DNA from: Sipunculus nudus
Lineage: Eukaryota; Annelida; Sipuncula; Golfingiida; Sipunculidae
Direction: 5' to 3'
DNA length: 64,000 nucleotides
NCBI GenBank assembly: GCA_026874595.1
Contig: CM049321.1
Coordinates: 26,833,479-26,897,478 of the forward strand
Made by a program: the position numbers and the translations under genes. Below, one piece after another: positions 44,001 to 56,400 of this stretch; position 1 is the stretch's first letter; each line of letters begins with the position of its first letter. The notes beneath the pieces were generated by a model. That model searched no databases and was not told where the DNA came from. It saw nothing but the letters and a program-made list of their open reading frames with translations.

Positions 44001-47000
44001 TATAAATGAATATAATTTTAATTTTGAGACATTGTCATAAAAACTTAATCACTTATTTAATATTCACATTTGTAAAATGGTGACACCATGCAGACCTGTC
44101 ATATATGTGGATATATTTTATATTAATCATTAAAAAAATCATACATTAAAAGTGGATAAGATACAATGAGACTGATGTCCAGCTTTTTATATAAAGAGGA
44201 AGAAGAAATATCCATGTTTTAATGTTGCTTGCTATGATATTTTTCCTTACCAACATTTTTTATTTGCTTAGTTTTTATTTGCTTATTCAGGAAGTCTTTT
44301 TGTTAAGTTTATCTGGGTTGCCATTACTGGTGGCTCACAGAATCATCAGTATTCTATTTTTGTACGATAACATTACCTGGTTTTCAACAATCTGTTCCCT
44401 GAGATTGTCTGGGTTTGAGGCCACAGGTTCGGCGTGTTCTGCCTGGTCATTCAGGTAATGTAGCTCCTCTAGCAACCCATCTACTGTATCTGTCACCTGG
44501 TCAAAACAACAACCTTGTTAAAAATATGAAAATAACCAATAAAGGCAGTAGAAATAGCACCATAATAAGAAACTGCATCATGTAGAAATTCTGTATCCAT
44601 TGTATACTGATTGGTGTACTATGACCAAGGCTGGTGAATGGTAGGTTTTTGATTAACCCTGTTAACTACACACATCTGTTGGGTCAACAAATTGAATTAT
44701 CTGTATTATTCAGTTGAGTGTGGAAGTCCTCTGTTAAGGTACAAAACCCTTTCACATTTTACAGATGTTAATTAACTTAGTCCTGATAAAAAGCAAAGGA
44801 TAAGCCACCCACCCACACACACAGACTGAAAACCCTGAACCTACTTTTTCAATCTATGAAAAGGTCATATTCAGTACTAAGCATGCCACAGCCTTCTGAA
44901 ACCCTTAATCAGTCCTAAATAAAACATTTTTTTTTAATAATTGACTTTCTTGAGAATTTTTAAAATGGCATAATTGTTACATCTTGCTTGGTGGGGGAAG
45001 CAGACAATTTATATTGTCAACAGGGGAAAGAATACACTTTTCACACAGGTGGTGTCTCAAAGCATATTTTTTGCAAATCCCTGAAATGACACCAACAGAA
45101 AAGATCACAATGAAAAAAAGTTTAAATGTATGCCATATTATTCATTTATTGTTTATTTTTTCTGTTTGTCTGGTGCTGTATTTCTATCAAGACTCCATAA
45201 CAAGGTAAGGCATATTGCACATTTGCTCAAATTAATATTTGTGGAGTTATTATGCATGAAAGAAGTGCAGAGTACAGTTTATTTTAATAAAATTATAATA
45301 GCGAATACTGTTTTTTTTTTATTTCAGGATATGTATCACTAGGGATGTTGGAAAATATCAATTCTTTCTTATAAGGCATATTCTCCCTGCTCTCCAACAC
45401 AGTATTCACAGGCCTTCTGTAATGTGAATTCACAAGACTCGAGTATATAAAATTCTATGTATACTCAAGGCTTCATAAAAACACACAAAAACAATTTTAG
45501 GCAATGTGGTATATGGACAGTTAAGTTTAAATATAATTTCTTTATATTAAAAGTAAACAGTGTTCTCCAATGACATAATGTTAAGATACTGTCACCTACC
45601 TCTGAAGTGACGTTCCTGAGAGCCTCATCTAAATGCTGTATTTTTGCACGTATCGCAGACTTGACCTCATCATACTTGGTGTTGACATTGTCCACATCTT
45701 CCTTGACGTCTGACGCATCCTCGTCAGTACACATGTCCATCAGCTCATGTCCTGTGTTATTTAGGTCCTCAATCAATGGTTTGTGGTCATCAATGATCCG
45801 CATTGTACTCTGTAACCATGGCAACAGATCAACATCAGCATATCAAACCACCCAACATACACAGAAATGATAATGTGAAAAATATAAAAGCATATGTACA
45901 TTTATTTATTATATTATTCTCTCCATGATCTTAAAATATGAAGTATTCTTACCCTGTTAAAACATTTTATTATTTTACTTATCATTTCTTTATTGAGATC
46001 AGTCTACTCTTATTTTTATACACTAGTGCTTCTATCAAAGACACTAGAAGATTATTTGAACAATGAATTATTTCAGAGAATTGTTTTAGATCATCTGCCC
46101 AATATAAAGTACCAGGTAATTCATGTGAAGATATACTTCACACACAATTGAAATTAACTGCAACTGAACAATTGTCTATGTGTGTGAGTGTATCCCTGCT
46201 TATGTTAGTGAACTATGATCATCACCATAGACTTATCTAAATATATAAAGAGAATTTAAGCAATCAGAAAATAAATAACTGCCATATGATTATAAATTAT
46301 GACTTTACACAGAACTGAAATTAACTGTGATTAAACAATTATCTGTGTGTGTGAGTGTATCCCTGCATGTGTTAGTGACCTATGGTCATTACCGTATACA
46401 GTCGGTCCCGTGAGACCATTGTCGCACATGAATATCCAGGATTGTCATGCATAATGGACAGATTTTACTATACAATTACCTGATATATACATTTATCAGA
46501 CATTCATAAAAACAGAGAATTTTATTAAGAAGACATAGGAAAAGGTTTTTTATGTTCATTATTTTATACAATTAAATGGGATATACAATTATATGATAAT
46601 CAAGCAGGACCAACTGTATTTATCCAAATACATGTACACCGAATTAAAACAATCAGCAAATAAATAACTGCCATACAATTATAAATTTTCTCTTTTGATT
46701 CATTTTTAATCATTATCATCATCACCTCATATGCTCCCTCATTATTGATCACAGACTGGTACTGATGATTACACTCTTATTTATGTGTAAAAATATCTGA
46801 TGGATCACCTAATAAATCTATCAATCACGTACTAAGACCACCCTAGGCTGACTCAACAGCAAGCCAGTATCTAAGCCATGCATATCATCTTTTTCATATT
46901 ATTCTCATTTTCAAAATGACAAAGCTCCTTTACGATTACTCATAACCAATATTTCATCAGTGATTATAAAATACTATTAATTCATTTAAATTCACTTTTA

Positions 47001-47930
47001 ACAGAGCTCATTTTTATTGTTCAAGCACAGTTTATATAACTCAGTGAGGGTTCTTGCTGTCACAAGGAATAAAGACTTGTGTAAAACATTACCAGTACAA
47101 ACAAGATAGCCCTTTGACTATAAATAGGTATACTGGCTGTCCAATTAACCTGTCCCCCTGCATGTCACTGTTTCTTTATGAGAAAGATGTCACAAGACAT
47201 GGGGAACCTTGTGAGTCACTCAGATCAAAAACTTCAAAGGTGTCAGAAATCTTGATGAGCTGAGTTGGTCATAGCTGGTGTGAGCAGCTGAATATGTGTC
47301 ATATTTTCATATTTTCCACACTTATCGGGTTCCCCTCTCAGAAATGACAATTTGCAAGGTAAGCTCATTCCTGGGTAATCAACAATAAAAATTTATCCCA
47401 ATCTCACTAATGAAGGTTACATACATCTTTGTCTTAACATACAATCATATAGGCCTATCAACATGTGATTTTGTTAACATTTGTAGTGGGAAAATACTAG
47501 CCACAATAAAATCCAAGAAAACCCCGGAAATCCTATATTCCCTTCCACCACCCCTGTACTCCCGATAATTTTTGTACAATGCACTTAAGCTTACTTTACC
47601 TCATAGGTAAGACAAATGTGGCGATTATCTAATAGCATCAAGAATGCTCTCCCACGAATGAATTCCAGAAGATTAATTCAGAAAGAAATAGGACTGAACA
47701 AATATATTTATTTTTTTGCATATTTTCACCATCATAAATATATATTTATTTTTTTGCATATTTTCACCATCATAAATCCTCACACGATTTCCTTTGATAA
47801 AAGGAAATTTGTAATGGCAGACAAAGTAAACTTGAATGAAATATCATGAATAATTAGGTGGACAGGGGTGTTGGAACATAGTATAAATCCTGGATTTTTT
47901 TCACTGTACCATATATCCTTCTAGCTTTCT

Positions 47931-47976
<46 letters not shown>

Positions 47977-50394
47977 CAAGCTGGTTATCCTACATGCCAG
48001 CTTCAAGACTACAGTGAATGAATGTGATAAAAACAATTTATGTATCCATTTATTCTTTGTGTTTATAAGAAGCTTCATTTTCTTGGGATGTTGAACGATC
48101 TCATTATAGCTGAAATTTATGGTATGTTTGTTTTACTGAATAGGAAGTATATGTCCCTGTGCAGATGCTGTTTTAGCCATATGTTTTATAAGATTTCACG
48201 TTTAATACGTAAAACACGATCAACCCAAATGTGTATTATATATGTTCATAATACGACAACACAAGGGGTTTGGCTGAAAAAAAAATGCGACATGTACACC
48301 CGCTCAGCTGTGAGGCTGAGCCGTGCATCAATAATGGCGTTATTGTTATGGATGTTGAGCTGAACCCTACCGTGCCTCATTCGTCCATAAATAAACCCGG
48401 CACCACCGCGCCTCAATACACCCCGGTTTCGTTGCTCCGTGAACATCATCTGGTTATTTAGAGAGCCTTAAAAATAACAGCTGATTGAGTTAACGAATTA
48501 AACGGGTGATGATATCATCGCGCTTAACCTGGTCCAGACGCCAGTTCTCTTCGTCATGTATTATCGCTCAGTATGGTTGCCAGGGTCTGGATTCCCGGAG
48601 CGTGTATCGATTTTTGCTTCGTGTATAAATGTGACAATGCCCAAGAACAGTGACTCCCACCTTGGATGGCCGAGTTTTGCCGTCCTATTAACCAGACACG
48701 TGCTGTTCAATATTATATTAAATCTATTCCTTTGGATATGGTATTATGGGATGAAGGCCGCAAATCCCGCGGCGGGAGTAAGGCTCGGATGACCTCACTC
48801 GGCTCCACCGTTACATGGTTTAAGTATCTTATTAATTATCGGATTTTAATATTTGAAACATTAAATTTAACGTTAACAGTCCTTGTTTTAAGAATTTATA
48901 GTTTAGGTCCAATGTAGCCCTTGTTAGCCATATAGGGCCTAATTATAAATTAAGTTGTCAGTTTAATGTGACATTACATCTAGAAATAATAAAATCCTAA
49001 TATTTCATTGAACGATTCCTTTGGAATTATTAAGTGAAATGGGATAATATTCCAAATAACAGACACTGAATATTGTCATTCACCCCTGGTACCCACTTTC
49101 CACACGACAGCGTGATTTATATACCAGTACAAAAAATGTTTAATCTTTATAGCATGTCGTCTTTAAACTATTTTAGAACTTGCATAGGGGGCCTACACGC
49201 GCCTTTCAGAAAGCAGAATATTCAACCAGAGAAACCAATTCATATTGAAGGTAATTACGTAAATCTGGAAATTAAAGCGGGCTTCAAAACAATGTTTTAA
49301 ATTGCATTAAGTTAAAAAAAGTACAAAATTACCATATGGGTACAAAATCTAAAAGGATCGCTTCCATATTCAAAGTTTGAGGTGAGGAAAATATGAGCTG
49401 AATTCTGTAAAAAGACCATTGGTTGTTTTTTAGAAGGCTAAAATTATGTACATTAATTTAAATCTCGCATGTCATGAATGTCTTTTAAAAGAACTGGTAT
49501 TTCTTTATTTTTTTTCAGTAACAAGCGCCATAAGTATTTAGGCTATCAAGACTGTAGGGAAATTAGCCACCTCTAAACGACACAAAGTAGCGCGTGACAT
49601 CTACGCAACAGCTGTTGCATCGTCACAAATATTTGTGTACGAAATGAGCAATAATTAACACCATGCACTATACTAGGATCTACTGAACGTAATGGCCCAA
49701 ATGCATGGTCCACGTATATATGGCCATGCAACTTAATATAATTTATGCACAGATTTAGGCCGAATGGCCAATAATGAATAACAAATGTTACCATACACGT
49801 TCTAATACAAACTGCGCATGATAAATGAATGCGACACGCTGGAGAGCGTGGGATGGAGATCGGGTATTAGCGTATTACAGTTTATCCATGGGCAATTTTA
49901 AGAAGAAATTTACGAACTGAAATCATAATCATATATACGACTGATGATATCATACTATATCATTATTATTCTTGTTGTTTGCCCTGTCTGTGTTATGCTG
50001 CACTGCGGTGGTTTCGTCCCTAACAAGTCTGCATATATTGTCTCCCATACATCTCTGATGAGGTGATTCATTCACCGGCGGCTCCCGGTCCAAAACAGCC
50101 ACGTGTACCCAGAAACCCCGGACGCTACTATTAAGGTTGCCATGGAGACGTAGGCCGCAATGGGACTGCAGGGTTCGTGACCTTTTCGGTCTCACTGTCT
50201 AGGCCGTCAATATACGGGAGTTTCTTAGAATACTGCCGCAATCAATCATACCTTTAGCTAGTAGTCTACACTTCAGGGGTTTCACTATTGTTATTGATTT
50301 CACAATAAATTAACCTATTTTCAGGCGGTCCATAAGCATATACAATCATGCTAATTATGCATTTTTCAAATCCTGGAAGGTTATTTATATAGAG

Positions 50395-50461
<67 letters not shown>

Positions 50462-53400
50462 TAACCATGTGTGGCCCTTCAACATTTATTAGAGAATTTT
50501 TCATACAACCACCCAGTGACAACAGATGATAAATATGAAGGCGCGTCTGCATAGGATCACGTGACAGTCACATGGGTTACTTACATTAAGCGGTAACGGC
50601 AAATCAGTGGGCCGTATGGCGATGCCCATCTTTTCCGCTTCCGGTGATGGCAACACACAAGGCTGCAACATAACCGCGGGATCCCGCGGGATCTGAGACA
50701 CTGTGATGGGTTCTATCGGCACCGTCAACATGGCTTACAACAATACCTTAACGGTTATAATAACCTCCATGCTGCATTTGCTATTGCGTGGGACCACTTG
50801 TTGATCCTGATAATCACTTCTCTCCCATATGTTGCTTTTATTAATAGTTACCAGGCTGTGCTGATTATGGCACATTAACCACTCCGCCTTGCCCCCGGGT
50901 ATATTCCTTAAGGGGTATGTGACGAACACCAGGTGCTGGTTAAGCACAAGCGGCGACAGAGCAAAGGCATTGTTCCTGGTGAAGTTAGGCTACCGGGAGT
51001 AGTGTGTGGCTTATTATCATCAGCGAGGCCTGGTGTTTTGTGGCATGTTATTAAAGCGGCATCCGGGAATGCTAATAGCCCACTCCGTACATGCTCAACC
51101 AGAAACCACAAAGGGGCATCCTGCGATGTCGTTAAACTCCACCCAAAATAACCAGCAACCCGTGGCCAAGCACGCTACATATCAGATCGATATACTCTTC
51201 AGGACCACCAACATATATACAATCAATATCTGTATAAAACAACAAGGGAGGCAATGTGACTAGACTAAAGCTTGAAGTCTCAGTCTGAGCACATCGCACA
51301 GTTGTTTACAAAGATCCTCTGCCAATAAGTCATTTATATTTTTGCACACAAAAAATGTTTTGCAGTGTTGATGAATTCCTCATTCGAGATGAAACAAATC
51401 CCATATGCGTTGCAAAATTGATTGTATTATTGGAAATGATTGGGGTTGGATGACGTCGTACGCCTTTAACACAGGTTACTAACTGCGTAACAACGAAGCA
51501 AAATCCGGATTTTAAACGTTGTCTTTTCGCAGTTATTCAGTCCTATGTCCTCTACTTTATTTCTAAATGAATAAACCTGACGTCTTCGCTAAATGTATCC
51601 GAAAATTACATTTAACATGACCGGGCAAGTCCGGTCAAAGGTACAGCAAATATATGTAAATTCATTTGATGCAATTTTTCACTGCAACAAATGCAGGGCT
51701 CTCCAAAAGGGCAGTGCCGTGAAAGAAGTCTTATTGACCACTAACCCCCAGTCATATGCCACGTGATGTACAATATTCATCCACATATACATGGTTATCG
51801 GTTCCAAATATCCTCAAATGCATCCCGAGCCTATATAGAGGGCGAATTGATTCACTCCAAACTTGTTTCTAGCCTCCGCTTGCCTGGACACACTTCAGGG
51901 ACCATGCCAGGGGCGAGCTGCTGTTAATACTTTACGTTACAGCTGATAGTGTTGACTGGTGTTCAAGGACCCCGTGATAAGTCTGACAAATATTAGACAA
52001 GGCTGTGAGTAATAATGCCCAGGCTATGCAGGAAAGTCCATACCTAACAAGAGCACAATAGCGACCAATATCTGGAATTTATTAACTGATTGAAATTCGG
52101 ATTTGTAGCTTCACCCGGGTACCATGGCAACGCGTATATGACTACCTCTGAGCACCTTGCAGCTGCAGACATTCCCTGACAGTCTGTAAACAGTCGGCTG
52201 CATGGCATTATCATCATGGTTTTCCTGTTGGTTCGTCTTGTCGATATCTAGTTTCTGGCAGTAGCCTTGGTGTCTATGGAGCTCGATACGGACATAAACA
52301 GACAGTTTATGCAGTATCCTCTTCCTGTCATCTCAGATGTTGCCCATCTGATCGATGTTAACAAGGAATTGCCTCCTTTTTAGTACGGATTTGGTTCTAT
52401 TGAGAATCCTTAACTTTCCACAAACGTCCAGCTCTGCGCAGCTCCATTTACAGCTTTGTTATTGGCAGTTGGGGAACCCAGTGGTAATTTTTCATCCTGG
52501 TATTCCCCTTACTGCATGCAGTCTGAAATAACTCCGCTTTTCTCGTCACAACGCATGTAATCCCATCAAGCTGTCACAGAGAAGCTCCGCTGTTGACAGC
52601 GTTACTATAGCAACCCCCGGTTCACAAAAATATATGGGATGATGGAATTATCTGTCGTATTGGTTTTGACATGTGTGGCCCCGCTGAGCTATCATTAAAA
52701 ACGAATAAGGGGTCTCACAGATTTCATACCATACGCCACAACTACAACTGACGCTCGCAAACGTGGAACCAATTCAATTTGTGACCCTGCATAAATAGCT
52801 GCGTCACTCTGCTTCCTATTCTGACATAACAGCTGTACTGTAAATGCTCAAAATTCGAATCGGGCAAGAAAATTTAAAAAAGAATCGCGCTGGCTCGACG
52901 CCAACTTAACTGAAATAAAAAATGATGTCCAACACAACACAGACAATGTTGTGGAATCGTTCCTGGTGTACCAAAGCTTCAAATAACAGTGCAATGGAAC
53001 CTGTAAACAACAACCGTGTCTCCGCTAGATGACCTATCCTTGTACTGAGCACAGTGACATCCTAGATCTTATCATCTTTTCACGCTCAAATGAAATAATT
53101 AAAACCATGATAACTTTTACCACCGTATATGTTCAGTATTAGTTATGCTGAAATGCAGTACTCCTGATCTCAAACTAATAACTTCATCTTAATCCTTGTT
53201 AGAAATCAAAATTTGATGTCATAATTAATTTCTCTGATACACTATATCCCTTAACCACCACCCACATCTGTGGGGTATTCAAGGAACACAAACGCATGCT
53301 ATGTTGAAACCGTCAGATATACTCAAGTCTTTTACCACGATAAACTGAATAGTGAGCATTAAAATATTGATATCTACTCCTGGGATATGTTTCATTCAAT

Positions 53401-56400
53401 GTCCTAAATGGCTGAAAACCGGTGCGAGGACAACCTCGTATAAATCACGAGTATACGCTGCATGAACTGTACATTTGGCGGTCTTATGATTTAATTAAGA
53501 CAGCTGTGGCAACTGAACCCGTCAGTGAATAGAAGCAACCCACTCAAATATTATTATCTAACCTTCTTGATATAAGCCTGACTGGCGATACTTAATTATT
53601 TATATCGCCCGCTTCCACTCATTTGCCAATGACTGTGTCCTTTACAAGTTTCGTTCAATTTCTTTCCAAAGCTCTTATGGCAGCTCAATGATTTAAATGC
53701 AGTACGGTTCTTCTTGCTCGTTTAATAAGAACGAGATATAAATATTCATATAAAAGAAAGTCAGATTCTTCTCGTCTCATTCCCGTTTGGTCAATTCCAT
53801 TTACATTATGCGTTTGTATCGACATTGAATCCTGTTATATCCCAAGGCCACATATAATGCAATTTTATGGCAATTTATTCTCTTCAAAGATTCTGCTTTT
53901 CCTGCTCGCATAAAGAACTCCCAAGTTTGAAAGAATGGGCCTCGGATCACGTGTATAAAGCTTGATGACAGTGAACTGACGTATAAAGCGATGTGATTCG
54001 AAACTCTTTCCGCAGAATTTGTTGTTCTTCTCCAAATTTCTTAATAGCGGCTGGTAAAAGTTGTCTATGGAGAGTTCAGGAATCCTTGAAATTACAAAGA
54101 TGTCTAAAAGTCTATAGCTGTCTCAAAGGAAATTCTTACATATAGGTTGAATCGCCAACATAAGGATCCAGTGACAGCACAGTCCTTGGCAGATTAATGT
54201 CGAATGTGGTTGATGGGTATTATAACACGTTGTTTTCACAAGAGTTCACACTTATCCATTATACCAAATAAGTACGGAAGCAACAAAAGCTGTCTCCATT
54301 CAGTCACTATTTATACGTGACAGGTTTCGCGGAGTATAATATACATATATCCTGTGCAGTCAGCAGTTTCCCGTCTGCAGGTGTTTCAGGTTAACTTATC
54401 CATCAGTCATGTGTTTATCTGCATGTTCAAAAGAAACCTGGGCGCTGGCCCAAACTGTAGGTCTTCTTGTTGGGAGAAATTACCTTTCCGATCCCAACTG
54501 TCCACTTCGGAGAAGCTTTCACGACGATTGCTTTTCAATGGTGGTCAACATTTGGTTCACCGGACCCTGCTTGACTATAGATTTGTAGATAATGGTGTGG
54601 GCAGCTCTCAGATTAAGCTCACAGTAATATTATTATGCGTACAAGGCGTATTGATCTTCCTGCAGCCCGTTCAGTCTGTGGCTGTGTTGGCAGCAGCACT
54701 TGGTCTACTGATAACCCCTCTCGATCCTCGCCAGCGATTGATCACGCAATTAAACACTGCTATAGTGTTGCCAGACCAGCCACGGCCCAATAACACAATA
54801 TCAGTCTACCCGTTAATATTTTACAGAGGAAATTCGCAATTTCTTCGAGTGGATATCTGTCTCAATTCTGTTGTCGTGACACGTTACCCTCTCTAGTCAT
54901 GAATTAGGTCAAGTTCTTAAACATTCACATCTGTCAAGTGTTTATGAAGATATAAGCAGGGCGTCCCTTGTATTATCGAACAGTTCTGACATTCTTTTAT
55001 GGATCGATGTAGGCAAATATACATGAAAAAACTTTTGCAGAGAGTGACCTGCCGTCACTGGCCACTTAGATGGTATTTAATTTACCTAAGGGAAAGAGGA
55101 ACGGATCGAGGCAGGACTAGGTAAGAACATTTTCCATGAAAAATCCTGGTTAAAACACAAGAGAGGGTGTACTTGATTGTAATGCTGATAAGTAACCTCT
55201 ACCCTACCAACGGGCCAAGGTCATTCTATTTCACATCTTTCTTGTCGTAATGTGGTTGTACAGAAAACGTCAGTAGCAGTAAAAAGTGAGCAATAATTGT
55301 CTTATTACCTGTTTAAATTTTGAGACCTACTCATGGTTTGTATTATATTCTGTCGAAAAAAAAAAAACATGAGGAAAAATCTAAATAACATTGAACATTG
55401 TATACACTAAAACTTCTATCTAAAATAAATTGATCGGAAACGGCGTAATGCCGATGTCATTTCATGATCAGTGAACCCATACGCAAAATGTAAGAATGTG
55501 CGCACAAAAGAAGCATTTTAAAATAAAAATACACACACACACGTATATAAACAAACATACATACATAAAAAATATATTAATCTGTATCACCTATTTCACC
55601 AAGTAACTAAACCGCATCGATTCATATTCACTGTTGAAGATGATGATGATTAAGATGACGAATGTAACTTCAGGGCTTTCTATCGGAGGAGCCATTAATA
55701 TCAACTATCTATCCAGGGTCAGCCATCATTAAAATTCATCATTTAAATTAGAGATAATTATTCCGATTCAGTGTCACATTATCGGTCCTAATGCAGGTTC
55801 GGCACATCATGCCATCCCTGCATCTTTAATTGGCCTGTTCTTACAAGGCCGTAGATGCACCGCTGAACTTCAGTCGGCCTGACCTACAGGAGTCATTCCT
55901 CTGTGTGTGTGTGTGTTATCCAGATTTGATAACAATACCGCCATTTTAACTGACGGTATATCCTGTAAAAAAAGGCAATGCTGTACAAATGAAAATATGC
56001 ACTTATATTAATAGTTTCAATTTGTGTTTTCACTGTAACCTGTTGTAAATGTTATACTTGGGTACTTACCTTTGCGTTTTCTTTATGTTTTTTAATCTGC
56101 TCTACATTCTCGTCACCAGGGACCTCCAAGGCCTCAATCTCTGCCTCCACCTCACCGAGCCAGGCCTGGAGGTCGGCATGGGTTTCACTGAAGTGTGAGG
56201 CTAGAGGCACGGCCTCTTCAAGTATCGCCAACCTCTCGCTGCTTAATTTACATACGAGATCTGCCTGGTTGCGGATGGAGTCGAGTTTGTTCTTGATGCC
56301 ATCCGCCTCCTCGTTCGTCGTCTCCCGCAGCATCTTGTTACACTTGTCGATCGTCTCGTTGACGGCTCTTCTTTTGCTCTCCAAGTCATCATGGAATGTC

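Larger units (their letters stand above)
45810..48150 (-). other. CpG-poor 3' part of the 10.3 kb intron
   Basis: AT-rich, CpG-poor. Contains a tandem duplication with a nested MITE (46136-46680), a 38-bp duplication (47699-47776) and (TA)n at 47932-47973. No exon seen. Confidence 0.65.

Noticed and set aside
48246-48449. Minus frame starting ATGATG in the CpG-rich region, considered as a first exon
   Set aside because: No consensus donor in phase 0; the only GTAGGG lies in a weak context and would need phase 1.
54354-54896. Longest open frame of the window (plus strand, 180 codons) with a hydrophobic central stretch
   Set aside because: It opens at GTG with the first ATG at 54423, has no recognisable domain, no splice context and sits in moderate-GC DNA where one frame of this length is expected by chance in about 64 kb. 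Homologue or RNA-seq support would reverse this.
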